Shown: positions 34,352 to 42,588 of the stretch, piece by piece
Position numbering within the stretch: position 1 is the stretch's first letter
Layout: each line of letters begins with the position of its first letter
Source: Pauljensenia sp018375675
Lineage (GTDB): Bacteria > Actinomycetota > Actinomycetes > Actinomycetales > Actinomycetaceae
Assembly: GCA_041432705.1 (NCBI GenBank)
Contig: JAPWAE010000010.1
Location: 1 to 64,000 of the forward strand
Direction: 5' to 3'
Length of the DNA: 64,000 bases
Made by a program: the position numbers and the translations under genes
Notes under the pieces: generated by a model
Databases searched by the model: none
Told to the model about the DNA's origin: nothing
What the model saw: the letters and a program-made list of their open reading frames with translations, nothing else

Positions 34352-34532
34352 ACGCAGGAAAACCTGCCTGACGAACATTAGTGGATAAGGCGGCGCTTTG
34401 TCCAACCGAGATGCGCGCCGGCGGGTCGCATGCCGCGTAATACCAGCCCCGACCTCGCAAATGAGAGGTAGCCCACGCACGCATCGTGTGCGCTCTCCGC
34501 CACACGCGCGCGCGACGTGGGACCATGGAGGG

Positions 34533-35738
34533 GTGACCAATACTCCTCGCACCCGTGTCTCTGATCGTTTCAACGCCATCACCCCGTCCGCGACCCTGGC
34601 CGTGGACGCGAAGGCCAAGGCCCTCAAGGCCGCCGGCCGCCCGGTGATCGGCTTCGGCGCCGGCGAACCCGACTTCGCCACGCCCGACTACATTGTCGAG
34701 GCCGCCGTCAAGGCCGCGCGCAACCCCGCGATGCACCGCTACACGCCCGCCGCCGGTCTCCCGGCGCTGCGCGAGGCCATCGCGGAAAAGACCCTGCGCG
34801 ACTCCGGCTACGAGGTCTCCCCCGCCGACATCGTCGTCACCAACGGCGGCAAGCAGGCCGTCTTCCAGGCGTTCGCCGCGCTGCTGGGCCCCGGCGACGA
34901 GGCGATCCTGCCGACCCCGTACTGGACCACGTACCCCGAGGTCGTCAAGCTCGCCGGCGCGACCCCCGTCGAGGTGTTCGCGGGCGCCGACCAGGACTAC
35001 AAGGTGACCGTCGAGCAGCTCGAGGCCGCGCGCACCCCTCGCACGAAGGTCCTCCTCATGTGCTCGCCGTCCAACCCGACGGGCAGCGTCTACACGCCCG
35101 AGGAGCTGACCGCGATCGGCCAGTGGGCCCTCGAGCATGGCATCTGGGTTATCTCCGATGAGATCTACGAGCACCTGCTGTACGAGGACGCGCAGACCGC
35201 GCACATCGTCAAGCTGGTGCCCGAGCTGGCCGACCAGGCCGTCATCCTCAACGGCGTTGCCAAGACCTACGCGATGACCGGCTGGCGAGTGGGCTGGATG
35301 ATCGGCCCCTCCGACGTCATTAAGGCTGCGCTGTCCTTCCAGTCGCACCTGACCTCGAACGTCAACAACGTCGCCCAGGAGGCCGCACGCGCCGCAGTGT
35401 CCGGCTCCCTGGATGCGGTGAACGAGATGCGCGTCGCCTTCGACCGTCGCCGCCGCACGATCGTTGACATGCTGCGCCAGATCGACGGCTTCGACGTTCC
35501 CACCCCCAAGGGCGCGTTCTACGTGTACCCCTCCGTCGAGCGCCTGCTGGGTCGCGAGATCCGAGGCCGCGTGGCCAACACGTCGGGCGAGCTCGCCGAC
35601 CTGATCCTCGACGAGGTTGAGGTCGCGGCGGTCCCGGGCGAAGCCTTCGGCCCCTCCGGCTTCCTGCGCTTCTCCTACGCCCTGGCCGACGACGACCTCG
35701 TCGAGGGCATCACCCGCGTGCAGGAGCTCTTCGCCTGA
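34533..35738 (+). CDS. Pyridoxal-phosphate aminotransferase, aspartate aminotransferase type
   Basis: 401 aa, class I aminotransferase. Key features are GFGAGEPDFATPDYI near the N-terminus, NGGKQAVFQ, SPSNPTGSVY, SDEIYEHLLY, the lysine that binds PLP in NGVAKTYAMTGWRVGW, and RFSYA near the end with the substrate-binding Arg. The likely start is a GTG at 34533, giving the normal family length; GGAGGG abuts it, so initiation may be leaderless or use unusual spacing. It overlaps the next gene at TGATG. Confidence 0.92.
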   Translation: MTNTPRTRVSDRFNAITPSATLAVDAKAKALKAAGRPVIGFGAGEPDFATPDYIVEAAVKAARNPAMHRYTPAAGLPALREAIAEKTLRDSGYEVSPADIVVTNGGKQAVFQAFAALLGPGDEAILPTPYWTTYPEVVKLAGATPVEVFAGADQDYKVTVEQLEAARTPRTKVLLMCSPSNPTGSVYTPEELTAIGQWALEHGIWVISDEIYEHLLYEDAQTAHIVKLVPELADQAVILNGVAKTYAMTGWRVGWMIGPSDVIKAALSFQSHLTSNVNNVAQEAARAAVSGSLDAVNEMRVAFDRRRRTIVDMLRQIDGFDVPTPKGAFYVYPSVERLLGREIRGRVANTSGELADLILDEVEVAAVPGEAFGPSGFLRFSYALADDDLVEGITRVQELFA

Positions 35739-36547
35739 TGCACGTCTCGTTCGAACGGACAGAGCAGGAGGCCCCCCTCGGGACGGTCCTCCTCGCCCAC
35801 GGGTACGCGGAGCACAGCGGGCGCTACGCCCACCTGCGATGTGCGCTCACCCGCGCCGGTTACGACGTCGCGTACTACGACCACGCGGGCCACGGGACCT
35901 CTGAGGGTCCCCGCGCCCGCGTGGACGTGGGTGCGCTCATCCGCGATTTCGGCGACGCGCGACGGGCGGCCCTCGCCCACGCCCGCACACCGGACCTGTT
36001 CCTGTTCGGACACTCGATGGGTGGCCTCATCGCGGCCGCGTCGACCATCCTGGACCCGACGCGGCTGCGCGGCACCGTCCTGTCCGCGCCCGCGCTGCGT
36101 CCCCTCCCCCACGTCGCCCCTGCCCATGCCCGCATGCTGGCGCCTCTCGCGAGGCTGTGCCCCGGCCTCGTCGTGGCGAAGGGAGCGTCCGACATGGAGG
36201 TCTCTCCCCTGTCGCGCGACCCGCAGGTCCAGCGCGACTTCGACGCGGACCCGCTCACCTACAAGGGCGGCGTGCCGTTCCTGACGGGCCTGACCTCGAT
36301 CATTCAGGGCGACGAGGTCATCGCGCGCGCCGACCGCCTGCGCACTCCGACGCTCGTCATGCACGGCTCCGGCGACCTGATGGCGGACCTGCGCGGTTCG
36401 CGCGAGCTCGTGTGCGGGGCACGCGCGGCGCACCCCGACGCCGACATCCATCTGCGCATCGTCGACGGCGCCTACCACGAGCTCCTCAACGAGCCCGAGG
36501 GTCCCGGCCTGATCCGCGACATCATCATCTGGCTCGGGGAGCACTAG
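35738..36547 (+). CDS. Alpha/beta hydrolase, monoacylglycerol-lipase-like
   Basis: 269 aa. The oxyanion region LLAHGYAEHSGRY, the DHAGHGTSEGPRA loop, the nucleophile elbow LFGHSMGGLIAA, the acid in VMHGSGDLMAD and the late His in GAYHELLNEPEG match the serine hydrolase_4 group (lysophospholipase or monoacylglycerol lipase). There is no signal peptide, so it is cytoplasmic. Its start overlaps the aminotransferase stop, so the two are coupled. A copy of the dispersed word (36159-36172) is read through in another frame as PGLVV. The exact ester is unknown. Confidence 0.9.
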   Translation: MHVSFERTEQEAPLGTVLLAHGYAEHSGRYAHLRCALTRAGYDVAYYDHAGHGTSEGPRARVDVGALIRDFGDARRAALAHARTPDLFLFGHSMGGLIAAASTILDPTRLRGTVLSAPALRPLPHVAPAHARMLAPLARLCPGLVVAKGASDMEVSPLSRDPQVQRDFDADPLTYKGGVPFLTGLTSIIQGDEVIARADRLRTPTLVMHGSGDLMADLRGSRELVCGARAAHPDADIHLRIVDGAYHELLNEPEGPGLIRDIIIWLGEH

Positions 36548-36550
36548 GCC

Positions 36551-37633
36551 GTGGAAGCGCCCGCTGTCCCTAACCTGACGGCCCCGCGCCCCACCCCACC
36601 GGGCAGGCGTGACCTCGCGACCCTCCCCAAGGCGCACCTACACCTGCACTTCACGGGTGCCATGCGGCCCACCACGATGGTGGAGATGGCGCGCACGCAG
36701 GGCGTGCGCCTGCCCCCACACCTGCTGCACATCGACGCGGCATCCATGCCAGCCGACGGGCGCGGGTGGTTCCGTTTCCAGCGTGCCTACGACTCGGCGC
36801 GCCACCTCGTGCGCTCCGAGGCCGCGATGCGCCGCCTGATCCGCGAGGCCGCCGAGGACGACGCCGCCGAGGGCTCGGTGCGCATGGAGATTCAGGCCGA
36901 CCCCACGTCCTACGCACCCTACGTTGGCGGCATCACCCCGGCGCTGGAAATCATCATCGACGAGGCCAGAGCGGCCTCGCGTGATACCGGCGTCGATATC
37001 GGGGTGATCGTTGCGGCATCGCGCATGAAGCACCCGTTGGATGCGCGCACGCTCGCGCGCCTGGCCGCGTCGTTTGCTGGGGATGGCCCCGGCGAGGTCG
37101 TTGGTTTTGGCCTGTCGAACGACGAGCGCGTGGGCTCCACGGCGTCGTTTGCTCCGGCATTCCGCATCGCGCGCCGCGCCGGGCTCGTCGGTGTTCCGCA
37201 CGGCGGCGAGCTCCTGGGCCCGTCCTCCGTGCGCGAGGTCGTGTCCACTTTGGCCCCCGCGCGCCTCGGGCACGGGGTACGCACCAGCGAGGACCCTGCG
37301 TTGCTGCGCGCCGTTGTCGACGCGGGCATCGCCTTAGAGGTATGCCCGACGTCGAACGTGCACCTGGGCGTCTACACGGACTTTTCGCAGGTGCCGCTGC
37401 CGACGCTGCTTTCGGCGGGGGCTACCGTCGCACTGGCGGCGGATGACCCGCTGCTGTTCCGCTCGCGCCTGGTCGCCCAGTACGAGGTCGCGCGCGACGT
37501 GTTTGGCCTGTCCGACGAGGCCCTGGCAGACCTGGCGCGGTCCTCTATCGACGCGTCGCTGGCCTCACCGACGCGCAAGGCGGCCTGGAAGGCCGACATC
37601 GACGCGTGGATGGCGGCCGAGCCCATGGCGTAG
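36551..37633 (+). CDS. add: Adenosine deaminase
   Basis: 360 aa. The metal-binding start LPKAHLHLHFTGAMRP (a variant of the HxHLDG motif found in actinobacterial homologues), HGGELLGP with the catalytic Glu, RLGHGV with a zinc-ligand region, CPTSNVHLG, and ADDPLLF at the final Asp pair place it in the adenosine/AMP deaminase family. It converts adenosine to inosine in purine salvage. It starts with GTG after GGGAG, three bases past the hydrolase gene. The TTGA-type DD pair is intact, so it should be active. Substrate preference (adenosine, adenine or modified forms) is not certain. Confidence 0.9.
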   Translation: MEAPAVPNLTAPRPTPPGRRDLATLPKAHLHLHFTGAMRPTTMVEMARTQGVRLPPHLLHIDAASMPADGRGWFRFQRAYDSARHLVRSEAAMRRLIREAAEDDAAEGSVRMEIQADPTSYAPYVGGITPALEIIIDEARAASRDTGVDIGVIVAASRMKHPLDARTLARLAASFAGDGPGEVVGFGLSNDERVGSTASFAPAFRIARRAGLVGVPHGGELLGPSSVREVVSTLAPARLGHGVRTSEDPALLRAVVDAGIALEVCPTSNVHLGVYTDFSQVPLPTLLSAGATVALAADDPLLFRSRLVAQYEVARDVFGLSDEALADLARSSIDASLASPTRKAAWKADIDAWMAAEPMA

Positions 37634-37709
37634 TGCTGCGCCACCCGCGGAGTAGCACTGCGACACCCACGGTGTAGTGCTGCGGCACCCGCGGAGTAGT
37701 GCGTAGTGC
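37630..37709. repeat. 22-bp tandem repeat starting at the add stop codon
   Basis: Three copies of a 22-base unit (GTAGTGCTGCGCCACCCGCGGA and two variants at 37652 and 37674) are followed by two partial GTAGTGC units. The first copy contains the stop codon of the adenosine deaminase gene. Confidence 0.85.
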
Positions 37710-37737
37710 TTGTGTGGGGTGCGCCCACTTCCCCCGT

Positions 37738-37859
37738 AATCTCGCATGCAATTCCCCCACACTTCTTTCAAACATTGAAACCAGAACGTTGATATTCTGC
37801 GAATTTCAGGCAATATCCCGGGATGCCCTGCGGGGAATTGCATGCGAAATTTGGGGAGG
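37738..37859. repeat. Structured repeat element, copy A
   Basis: About 122 bases. A perfect 16-bp terminal stem (37742-37757 with 37832-37847) encloses an inner hairpin TTTCAA/TTGAAA (37766-37780) and CAGAA/TTCTG (37782-37799). Copy B at 38245 has the same plan. Two base pairs of the stem differ between the copies and both keep pairing. No open frame explains it. It may be a structured RNA, an attenuator or a MITE-like element. Confidence 0.75.
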
Positions 37860-37932
37860 TCTCAGCGGAACCTGCGGTATCAACGGGTTCTACCGGGGCG
37901 CCAACGCGGTCGCCGACTGGGCACGCGGTATG

Positions 37933-38007
37933 CGCCAAACCGCAGACCCATTGCATCAAAAACACCGAAAATCGCTCATTTCGAGCCAATGGGTCTGCAC
38001 TCTGGCG
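37933..38007. repeat. Long hairpin between the two structured elements
   Basis: CGCCA (37933-37937) pairs with TGGCG (38003-38007), and GCAGACCCATTG (37942-37953) pairs perfectly with CAATGGGTCTGC (37987-37998), leaving a symmetric four-base internal loop and a 33-base A-rich end loop. There is no U-run, so it is not a simple terminator. Confidence 0.6.
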
Positions 38008-38078
38008 AGATTTCCATTGGGAACCATCCGCACCAGCACGCAACGACTGCCAACACCACCGCGGCGACCGACGGTTCG

Positions 38079-38185
38079 CATCCGGATAGGTTATGAACAC
38101 GCGGATAGGTTACGAAGATCCGGATAGGTTATTAAGCTATCCGGATGCGCATAACCTATCCGGATCGTGACAACCTATCCGCGTG
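38079..38185. repeat. 19-bp-phased GGATAGGTTA array, second copy
   Basis: Forward copies at 38084, 38103 and 38122, reverse copies ending at 38142, 38161 and 38180, all in exact 19-base steps. The arrangement is the same as at 23011-23112, 15 kb away, while the surrounding sequence differs. Confidence 0.9.
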
Positions 38186-38244
38186 ACGAATCCGCGAGCG
38201 CAGGCAAGCTTCTCCTCAACACTCCCAAGATTCCACATCCCCAC

Positions 38245-38366
38245 AATCTCGCACGTAATTCCCCCACACCTCTTTCAAACATTGAAACCAGAACGTTGAT
38301 ATTCTGCGGTTTTCAGGGCATGCTTCAAAACACGCTCCGGGGAATTACGTGCGAAATTTGGGGAGG
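38245..38366. repeat. Structured repeat element, copy B
   Basis: The 16-bp stem (38249-38264 with 38339-38354) and the inner 37-base segment are the same as in copy A, with T-A to C-G and C-G to T-A exchanges in the stem. The right-hand part of the loop differs. It ends 78 bases before the murB stop. Confidence 0.75.
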
Positions 38367-38443
38367 CACCTCTATGGGATCTCCGGAAAGATGCCAAGGA
38401 CGGTCGAGGCCACAACGACCGCGACCCGCTACCAGGTGACCGT

Positions 38444-39532
38444 CTACCAGGTGATCCCGACCGTGACCGGCTCGGGCACCAGGGTCACGCCGAACGCCTC
38501 AAAGACCCGCTCGCGCACGGCGCGGGCCAGGGCCTCGATGTCGGCGCCCGTCGCGCCGCCGCGGTTCGTCAGGGCCAGCACGTGCTTGGTGGACAGGGAC
38601 GCCCGCGGCGGATCCCCGGCCTCGGGCAGGTGGAATCCCTTCCCGCAGCCCGCGTGGTCGATGAGCCAGGCCGCGCTCGTCTTGACGAGGCCCTCCCCCG
38701 CGCTAAAGCGAGGCGCGCCCTCGGGCAGGGAGGCGGCCACGGCCTCGAGCAGGATCGGGTTCGTGAAGAAGGAACCGGCGCTCCACGTGTCGTGATCGTC
38801 CGCATCCAGGACCATGCCCTTGCCGCTGCGCAGATCCAGGACGGTGGAGCGGACCAGGGACGCGTCGGCGCGCTCCCCGGCCTCGACTCCGAGGCGACGC
38901 GCCAGCTCAGCGTACATGACGGGGGCGCTCAGGGGCGAGCGCTCGAGACGGAAGTCGACGGAGAGGACCACCCAGCGGCCGGTCGGCCCCCATGGTCGAT
39001 CGCCCAGGCCGGGCTGGCCGACGCTGCGCTTGATCGCCGAGGAGCGGTAGGCGAAGCCGAGGTCGGAGGGCAGCAGACGCACGACGATACCCGTCAGGCG
39101 GTCGTAGGCCTCGACGCTCTCGATAGTTTCGGAGACCTCGTGGCCGTAGGCACCCACGTTCTGCACCGGGGAGGCGCCGACGGTGCCGGGGATGCCGGAG
39201 AGCGCCTCGAGGCCGGACAGCCCCTGAGAGAGCGTCCAGGAGACGAAAGCGTCCCAGACCGTGCCCGCGCCGGCGCGCACGACGACTGAGCCGGAGGGAT
39301 CCTCGTGGACGATGGAGACGACCTCGTCGAAGGGTTGCACGTCGACGACGGTGCCTTCGAAGGGCGCGTCGGAGGCCAGCAGGTTCGACCCGCCGCCGAC
39401 AACGAGGAGCGGGCCTCCGGCGGCGTCGGCCGCGGCGACGGCATCCACCAGGGCGTCGGCGGACGTGGCGGGCACGAGGCGGGCGATGGGGCCGCCCACG
39501 CGCAGGGTCGTCAGATCAGCGAGGGTCGTCAT
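38444..39532 (-). CDS. murB: UDP-N-acetylmuramate dehydrogenase
   Basis: 362 aa. A type I MurB that reduces UDP-GlcNAc-enolpyruvate to UDP-MurNAc with NADPH and FAD. Visible motifs are TTLRVGGPIARLV, LVVGGGSNLLASD for FAD pyrophosphate binding, LEALSGIPGTVGASPVQNVGAYGHEV, FAYRSSAIK, SAGSFFTNPIL with the catalytic Ser, and SAAWLIDHAGCGKG. AGAGG before the ATG at 39532 supports the start. It begins 10 bases after the MFS gene and is probably transcribed with it. Confidence 0.95.
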   Translation of the reverse strand: MTTLADLTTLRVGGPIARLVPATSADALVDAVAAADAAGGPLLVVGGGSNLLASDAPFEGTVVDVQPFDEVVSIVHEDPSGSVVVRAGAGTVWDAFVSWTLSQGLSGLEALSGIPGTVGASPVQNVGAYGHEVSETIESVEAYDRLTGIVVRLLPSDLGFAYRSSAIKRSVGQPGLGDRPWGPTGRWVVLSVDFRLERSPLSAPVMYAELARRLGVEAGERADASLVRSTVLDLRSGKGMVLDADDHDTWSAGSFFTNPILLEAVAASLPEGAPRFSAGEGLVKTSAAWLIDHAGCGKGFHLPEAGDPPRASLSTKHVLALTNRGGATGADIEALARAVRERVFEAFGVTLVPEPVTVGITW

Positions 39533-39542
39533 GCCTCTAAGC

Positions 39543-40784
39543 CTAGTCGCCGAAGGCGAGGTCCGTGCGCTTCGTCCCGCGGCGGTCGGGCACCTGCCCG
39601 GCGAGCACGATCGCGAGGAGGACCGGCAGGGCGACGAAGGCCAGCGCTCGGTGGTAGCCGATGTGGTCGGCGATGAGGCCGAGGAGCGGCGGGCCGATGA
39701 GGGCCGCGCCATAGTTGACGGTCGAGAGCACCGACACGCGCGCGGGCGTCATCACGGGATCGACGGACAGGGCGGAGATGCCCAGCGGGAAGCCGAGGGC
39801 CGATCCGATGCCCCACAGAGCAATACCCGCGACCGCGAACAGGTGGTGCGGCGCAAAAGCCACGAGCAGCAGGCCCACGACCGCGCCGGTAAAGGTGATG
39901 CGCAGCAGCATTGGCGAGCCCAGGCGCGCCTCGAGACGCGGGGACGCGAAGCGCACGATCGTCATCATGAGAAGGAAGAACGCGAACGCCGCCGAGGCCG
40001 CCGCGGTCGAGTAGCCGTAACCGTCCACCATGGACAGGTTGAGCCAGTCGTTCGCTGCGCCCTCCATGAGGCCCGCGCTCATGACCATGAGGGCGATGAG
40101 CACGGTCTGCTTTTCGCGCCAAGCAATCCGGGTGAGGCCCTTCGCCTTGTTCGACGAGGCCTCTCCCCCATCACCCTTGTCCTGAGCGGGCGCGAGGGCC
40201 GCGACCTCCTCCTTCGTCAGGTAGAAGCCGACGGCGGTGCCGCAGGCGAGAAGCTCGAGGGCCGCCAGGCCGAAGAGGTGGGTTCCGAGGGGCAGCCCCA
40301 TCTGGGCGGCGAGCGCGCCGAGGAGCGCGCCTCCCAGCATGCCGACCGCGTACATCGCCTGGATGATGGGCACGACGGTGCGGCGCACGGCCGCCTGCAC
40401 GAGGCCGGCCTCGATGTTCATGGTGGCGCCCCACAGGCCGTTACCGGCTGCCAAGAGCACGAGGCCGGCGGTAGCCAGCGGGATCGAGGCGTTGAGCGCG
40501 CCAAGCCCTGCGCAGACGATGCCGAGAGCCCAGATGAGCACGCCGATGCGGCCCGAGGCCCGCGCGCCAATTTTGGTCACGATCGGTCCAGAGGTCGGCA
40601 GGGTCAACAGAGAGCCGAGGGAAGCGATGAGCAGCATCGTGCCGATCGTCGCCGGGGTCAGCCCGAGGTCATCGCGCACGTCAGGCAGGCGCGAGAGCCA
40701 TGCGGAGGTGCCGAAACCGAGGCACACGTAGACGATGCCGGTGGCGCGAAGGGCGGCGTGAGCACGAGAGTACGGGACGGACAT
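39543..40784 (-). CDS. MFS transporter, YbjJ-like
   Basis: 413 aa with about twelve membrane segments in two six-helix halves joined by a charged loop (about 185-220, TKEEVAALAPAQDKGDGGEA). The first half has GTSAWLSRLPDVRDDLGLTP, as in the YbjJ group of transporters of unknown substrate. The ATG at 40784 lies seven bases after a TATATT -10 box with no ribosome-binding site, which suggests a leaderless transcript. It precedes murB and lies next to the sialic-acid genes but is separated from them by a strong terminator. Confidence 0.85.
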   Translation of the reverse strand: MSVPYSRAHAALRATGIVYVCLGFGTSAWLSRLPDVRDDLGLTPATIGTMLLIASLGSLLTLPTSGPIVTKIGARASGRIGVLIWALGIVCAGLGALNASIPLATAGLVLLAAGNGLWGATMNIEAGLVQAAVRRTVVPIIQAMYAVGMLGGALLGALAAQMGLPLGTHLFGLAALELLACGTAVGFYLTKEEVAALAPAQDKGDGGEASSNKAKGLTRIAWREKQTVLIALMVMSAGLMEGAANDWLNLSMVDGYGYSTAAASAAFAFFLLMMTIVRFASPRLEARLGSPMLLRITFTGAVVGLLLVAFAPHHLFAVAGIALWGIGSALGFPLGISALSVDPVMTPARVSVLSTVNYGAALIGPPLLGLIADHIGYHRALAFVALPVLLAIVLAGQVPDRRGTKRTDLAFGD

Positions 40785-40791
40785 GCTGGGT

Positions 40792-40797
40792 AATATA
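40792..40797 (-). promoter_or_regulatory. -10 box of the MFS-murB unit, probably leaderless
   Basis: TATATT on the minus strand ends seven bases before the ATG at 40784, placing the expected transcription start at the start codon. The -35 region is T-rich without a clear TTGACA. Confidence 0.5.
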
Positions 40798-40820
40798 CGT
40801 GCATTCACGGGAGAAAAACG

Positions 40821-40859
40821 CAGTGCGCGGGCGGGTGTTGGTCACCCGCCCGCGCACTG
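40821..40859 (-). terminator. Strong terminator after nanE
   Basis: A perfect 17-bp stem (CAGTGCGCGGGCGGGTG with its complement, loop TTGGT) is followed on the minus strand by CGTTTTT. Confidence 0.93.
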
Positions 40860-40876
40860 TCACAACAGCGACAGGA

Positions 40877-41551
40877 TCAGCCCTCCACGGCCGCCTTGAA
40901 CCACGTCGTGATCGACGTGGGGTGCGTGATGGCGGTACCGACGATGACGGCGAAGGCGCCCGCCTCAATGGCGGCGGCAGCCTGCTCGGGCGTGTGAACG
41001 CGGCCCTCGCAGATCACGGGGACGTCCGGGAACGCGGCAACGACCTCGCGCAGCAGCTCCAGGTCGGGGCCGTCGGTCTTGACGCGGTCACCCGTGTAGC
41101 CGGCCAGGGTCGTGGACACGATGTCCACACCCGCATCGACGGCGCGCTGGGCGTCCTCAAAGGAGCCGCAGTCAGCCATGACGAGGGTGCCGTCCTCGCG
41201 AAGGGCCGCAACGGTCTCGGCGAAGCTCAGGCCGTCCAGGCGCGGGCGGCCCGTCGCGTCCAGGGCGACGATGTCGGAGCCGGCCATGACGCAGGCGCGG
41301 GCGTGGCGCAGCGAGGGGGTGATGTACACGCCCTCGTGGCCTTCCTTCCACAGGCCGATCACGGGCACGTCGACGCGGCCCTTGATCGCGGAAATGTCGG
41401 ACAGGCCCTGGCAGCGGATGGCGGCAGCGCCACCGATCTCGGCGGCGCGGGCGATCTGCGCCATCGTCTCGGGGTGGCGCATGGGCTCGCCCGGGTACGC
41501 CTGGACGGAGACGATGAGCTTGCCCTTCAGGTTTGCGATAAGCGGGTGCAT
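40877..41551 (-). CDS. nanE: N-acetylmannosamine-6-phosphate 2-epimerase
   Basis: 224 aa, TIM-barrel enzyme that converts ManNAc-6-P to GlcNAc-6-P in sialic-acid degradation. Motifs include LIVSVQAYPGEPMRHPETM, AIRCQGLSDI, VPVIGLWK, ALDATGRPRLDG, MADCGSFEDAQ, TLAGYTG, ICEGRVHTPEQAAAAIEAGA and VIVGTAITHPTSIT, all standard for NanE. AGGAG before the ATG supports the start. It is the last gene of the nanA-nanK-nanE series. Confidence 0.96.
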   Translation of the reverse strand: MHPLIANLKGKLIVSVQAYPGEPMRHPETMAQIARAAEIGGAAAIRCQGLSDISAIKGRVDVPVIGLWKEGHEGVYITPSLRHARACVMAGSDIVALDATGRPRLDGLSFAETVAALREDGTLVMADCGSFEDAQRAVDAGVDIVSTTLAGYTGDRVKTDGPDLELLREVVAAFPDVPVICEGRVHTPEQAAAAIEAGAFAVIVGTAITHPTSITTWFKAAVEG

Positions 41552-41560
41552 GGTGAACTC

Positions 41561-42481
41561 CTATGCGTGCAGGAAGAAGGAAACGGCTCCGAGCAGCGGC
41601 GCGTCGCCGCCGAGGGAACCAACGAGGATGGGGGTGTCGGCGACAGGCGTCATCGCGGAGGCCGCGAAGCCTTCGCGCAGGGCGTCCCACCAGATGTCCC
41701 CGGAGCGGGTCATGGACCCGGAGAGGATGACGACGGCCGGGTCCACGCAGTTGACCAACGAGGCCGTGGCCTCGCCGAGCGCGAACGCGGAGCGGGAGAA
41801 GCAGGCGGCGGCCAGGGCGTTGCCGGATTCGGCAAGCTCCTGCAGGGCGCGCCCGCCGTCGACCTCGGGGTCGGACTCGCCGCGCAGCGAGTCGTACCAG
41901 GCCGTGATGCCCGAGCCGGAGCAGAAGGACTCGATGTGTCCCTTGCGGCCGCACGAGCACGTCATGTCGGGGGCGAAGTGGTGGTGAATGTGGCCCACGT
42001 GTCCGGCGATGCCGCGCGAACCGAAGGAGACCTGGCGATCTTCGACGAGGGCGCCGCCGATTCCGGTGCCCACCGCGATCGACAGGACGGTGCGGTAGGG
42101 CTGACCTGCGCCAAGCGTGGCCTCGCCCAGGCCGTGCGCGTGCACGTCGTTGAGGACGCGCACCTTCAGGCCGGTTGCCTCCTGAAGCAAAGCGCCGAGG
42201 GGGGTGCCTCCCCAGCCGGGCATGGTGCCCGTCGCGGAGACGATGGCGCCGGTCGAGGGATCGACGACGCCAGCGCTGGCGACGGCGACACCCGCGACCT
42301 GCGGGTGAGAAGCAACCAGGGACGAGGCAAGATCACAAATGCGAGCCGCCACGTCCGCTCCGCCGCGCATCGCGTCGGTGGGGATCGATCCGCGCTCGGT
42401 GACCTCGTAGGTGTCACCGGCCTCGACGATGCCCCACCCGACCTTGGTGCCACCGATGTCGAGGGCAAGGAGCGTAGTCAT
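41561..42481 (-). CDS. nanK: N-acetylmannosamine kinase, ROK family
   Basis: 306 aa. It has the ATP motif DIGGTKVGWGIV and the ROK signature around VGTGIGGALVEDRQ. The zinc region GHVGHIHHHFAPDMTCSCG is followed by RKGHIES, where the third of the usual three cysteines (CxCGxxGC) is a histidine. Between nanA and nanE it is expected to phosphorylate ManNAc at O6. AAGGATCC precedes the ATG. Glucokinase activity is the alternative, but gene order makes NanK the better call. Confidence 0.9.
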   Translation of the reverse strand: MTTLLALDIGGTKVGWGIVEAGDTYEVTERGSIPTDAMRGGADVAARICDLASSLVASHPQVAGVAVASAGVVDPSTGAIVSATGTMPGWGGTPLGALLQEATGLKVRVLNDVHAHGLGEATLGAGQPYRTVLSIAVGTGIGGALVEDRQVSFGSRGIAGHVGHIHHHFAPDMTCSCGRKGHIESFCSGSGITAWYDSLRGESDPEVDGGRALQELAESGNALAAACFSRSAFALGEATASLVNCVDPAVVILSGSMTRSGDIWWDALREGFAASAMTPVADTPILVGSLGGDAPLLGAVSFFLHA

Positions 42482-42516
42482 GAGGATCCTTACGAAAAGT
42501 CAGGGGTATAAGAAAA

Positions 42517-42584
42517 TCGACGAGGCCGGGGCGCACGCCCGAAGGCGCGCAATATGCGGAACGGAACTGCCCCGGCCTCGTCGA
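42517..42584 (-). terminator. Terminator after nanA built from the dispersed word
   Basis: A perfect 16-bp stem TCGACGAGGCCGGGGC (42517-42532) with its complement (42569-42584) and a 36-base loop is followed on the minus strand by TTTTCTT. This is the clearest case of the word acting as a rho-independent terminator. Confidence 0.85.
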
Positions 42585-42588
42585 CGTA

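Noticed and set aside
37565..38127. Small frames after the adenosine deaminase gene
   Set aside because: Translations run through tandem and inverted repeats, change frame between elements, and lack ribosome-binding sites.
37738..38366. Insertion sequence with transposase
   Set aside because: Neither copy of the element contains a coding frame, and I see no target-site duplication; at most it is a non-autonomous element.
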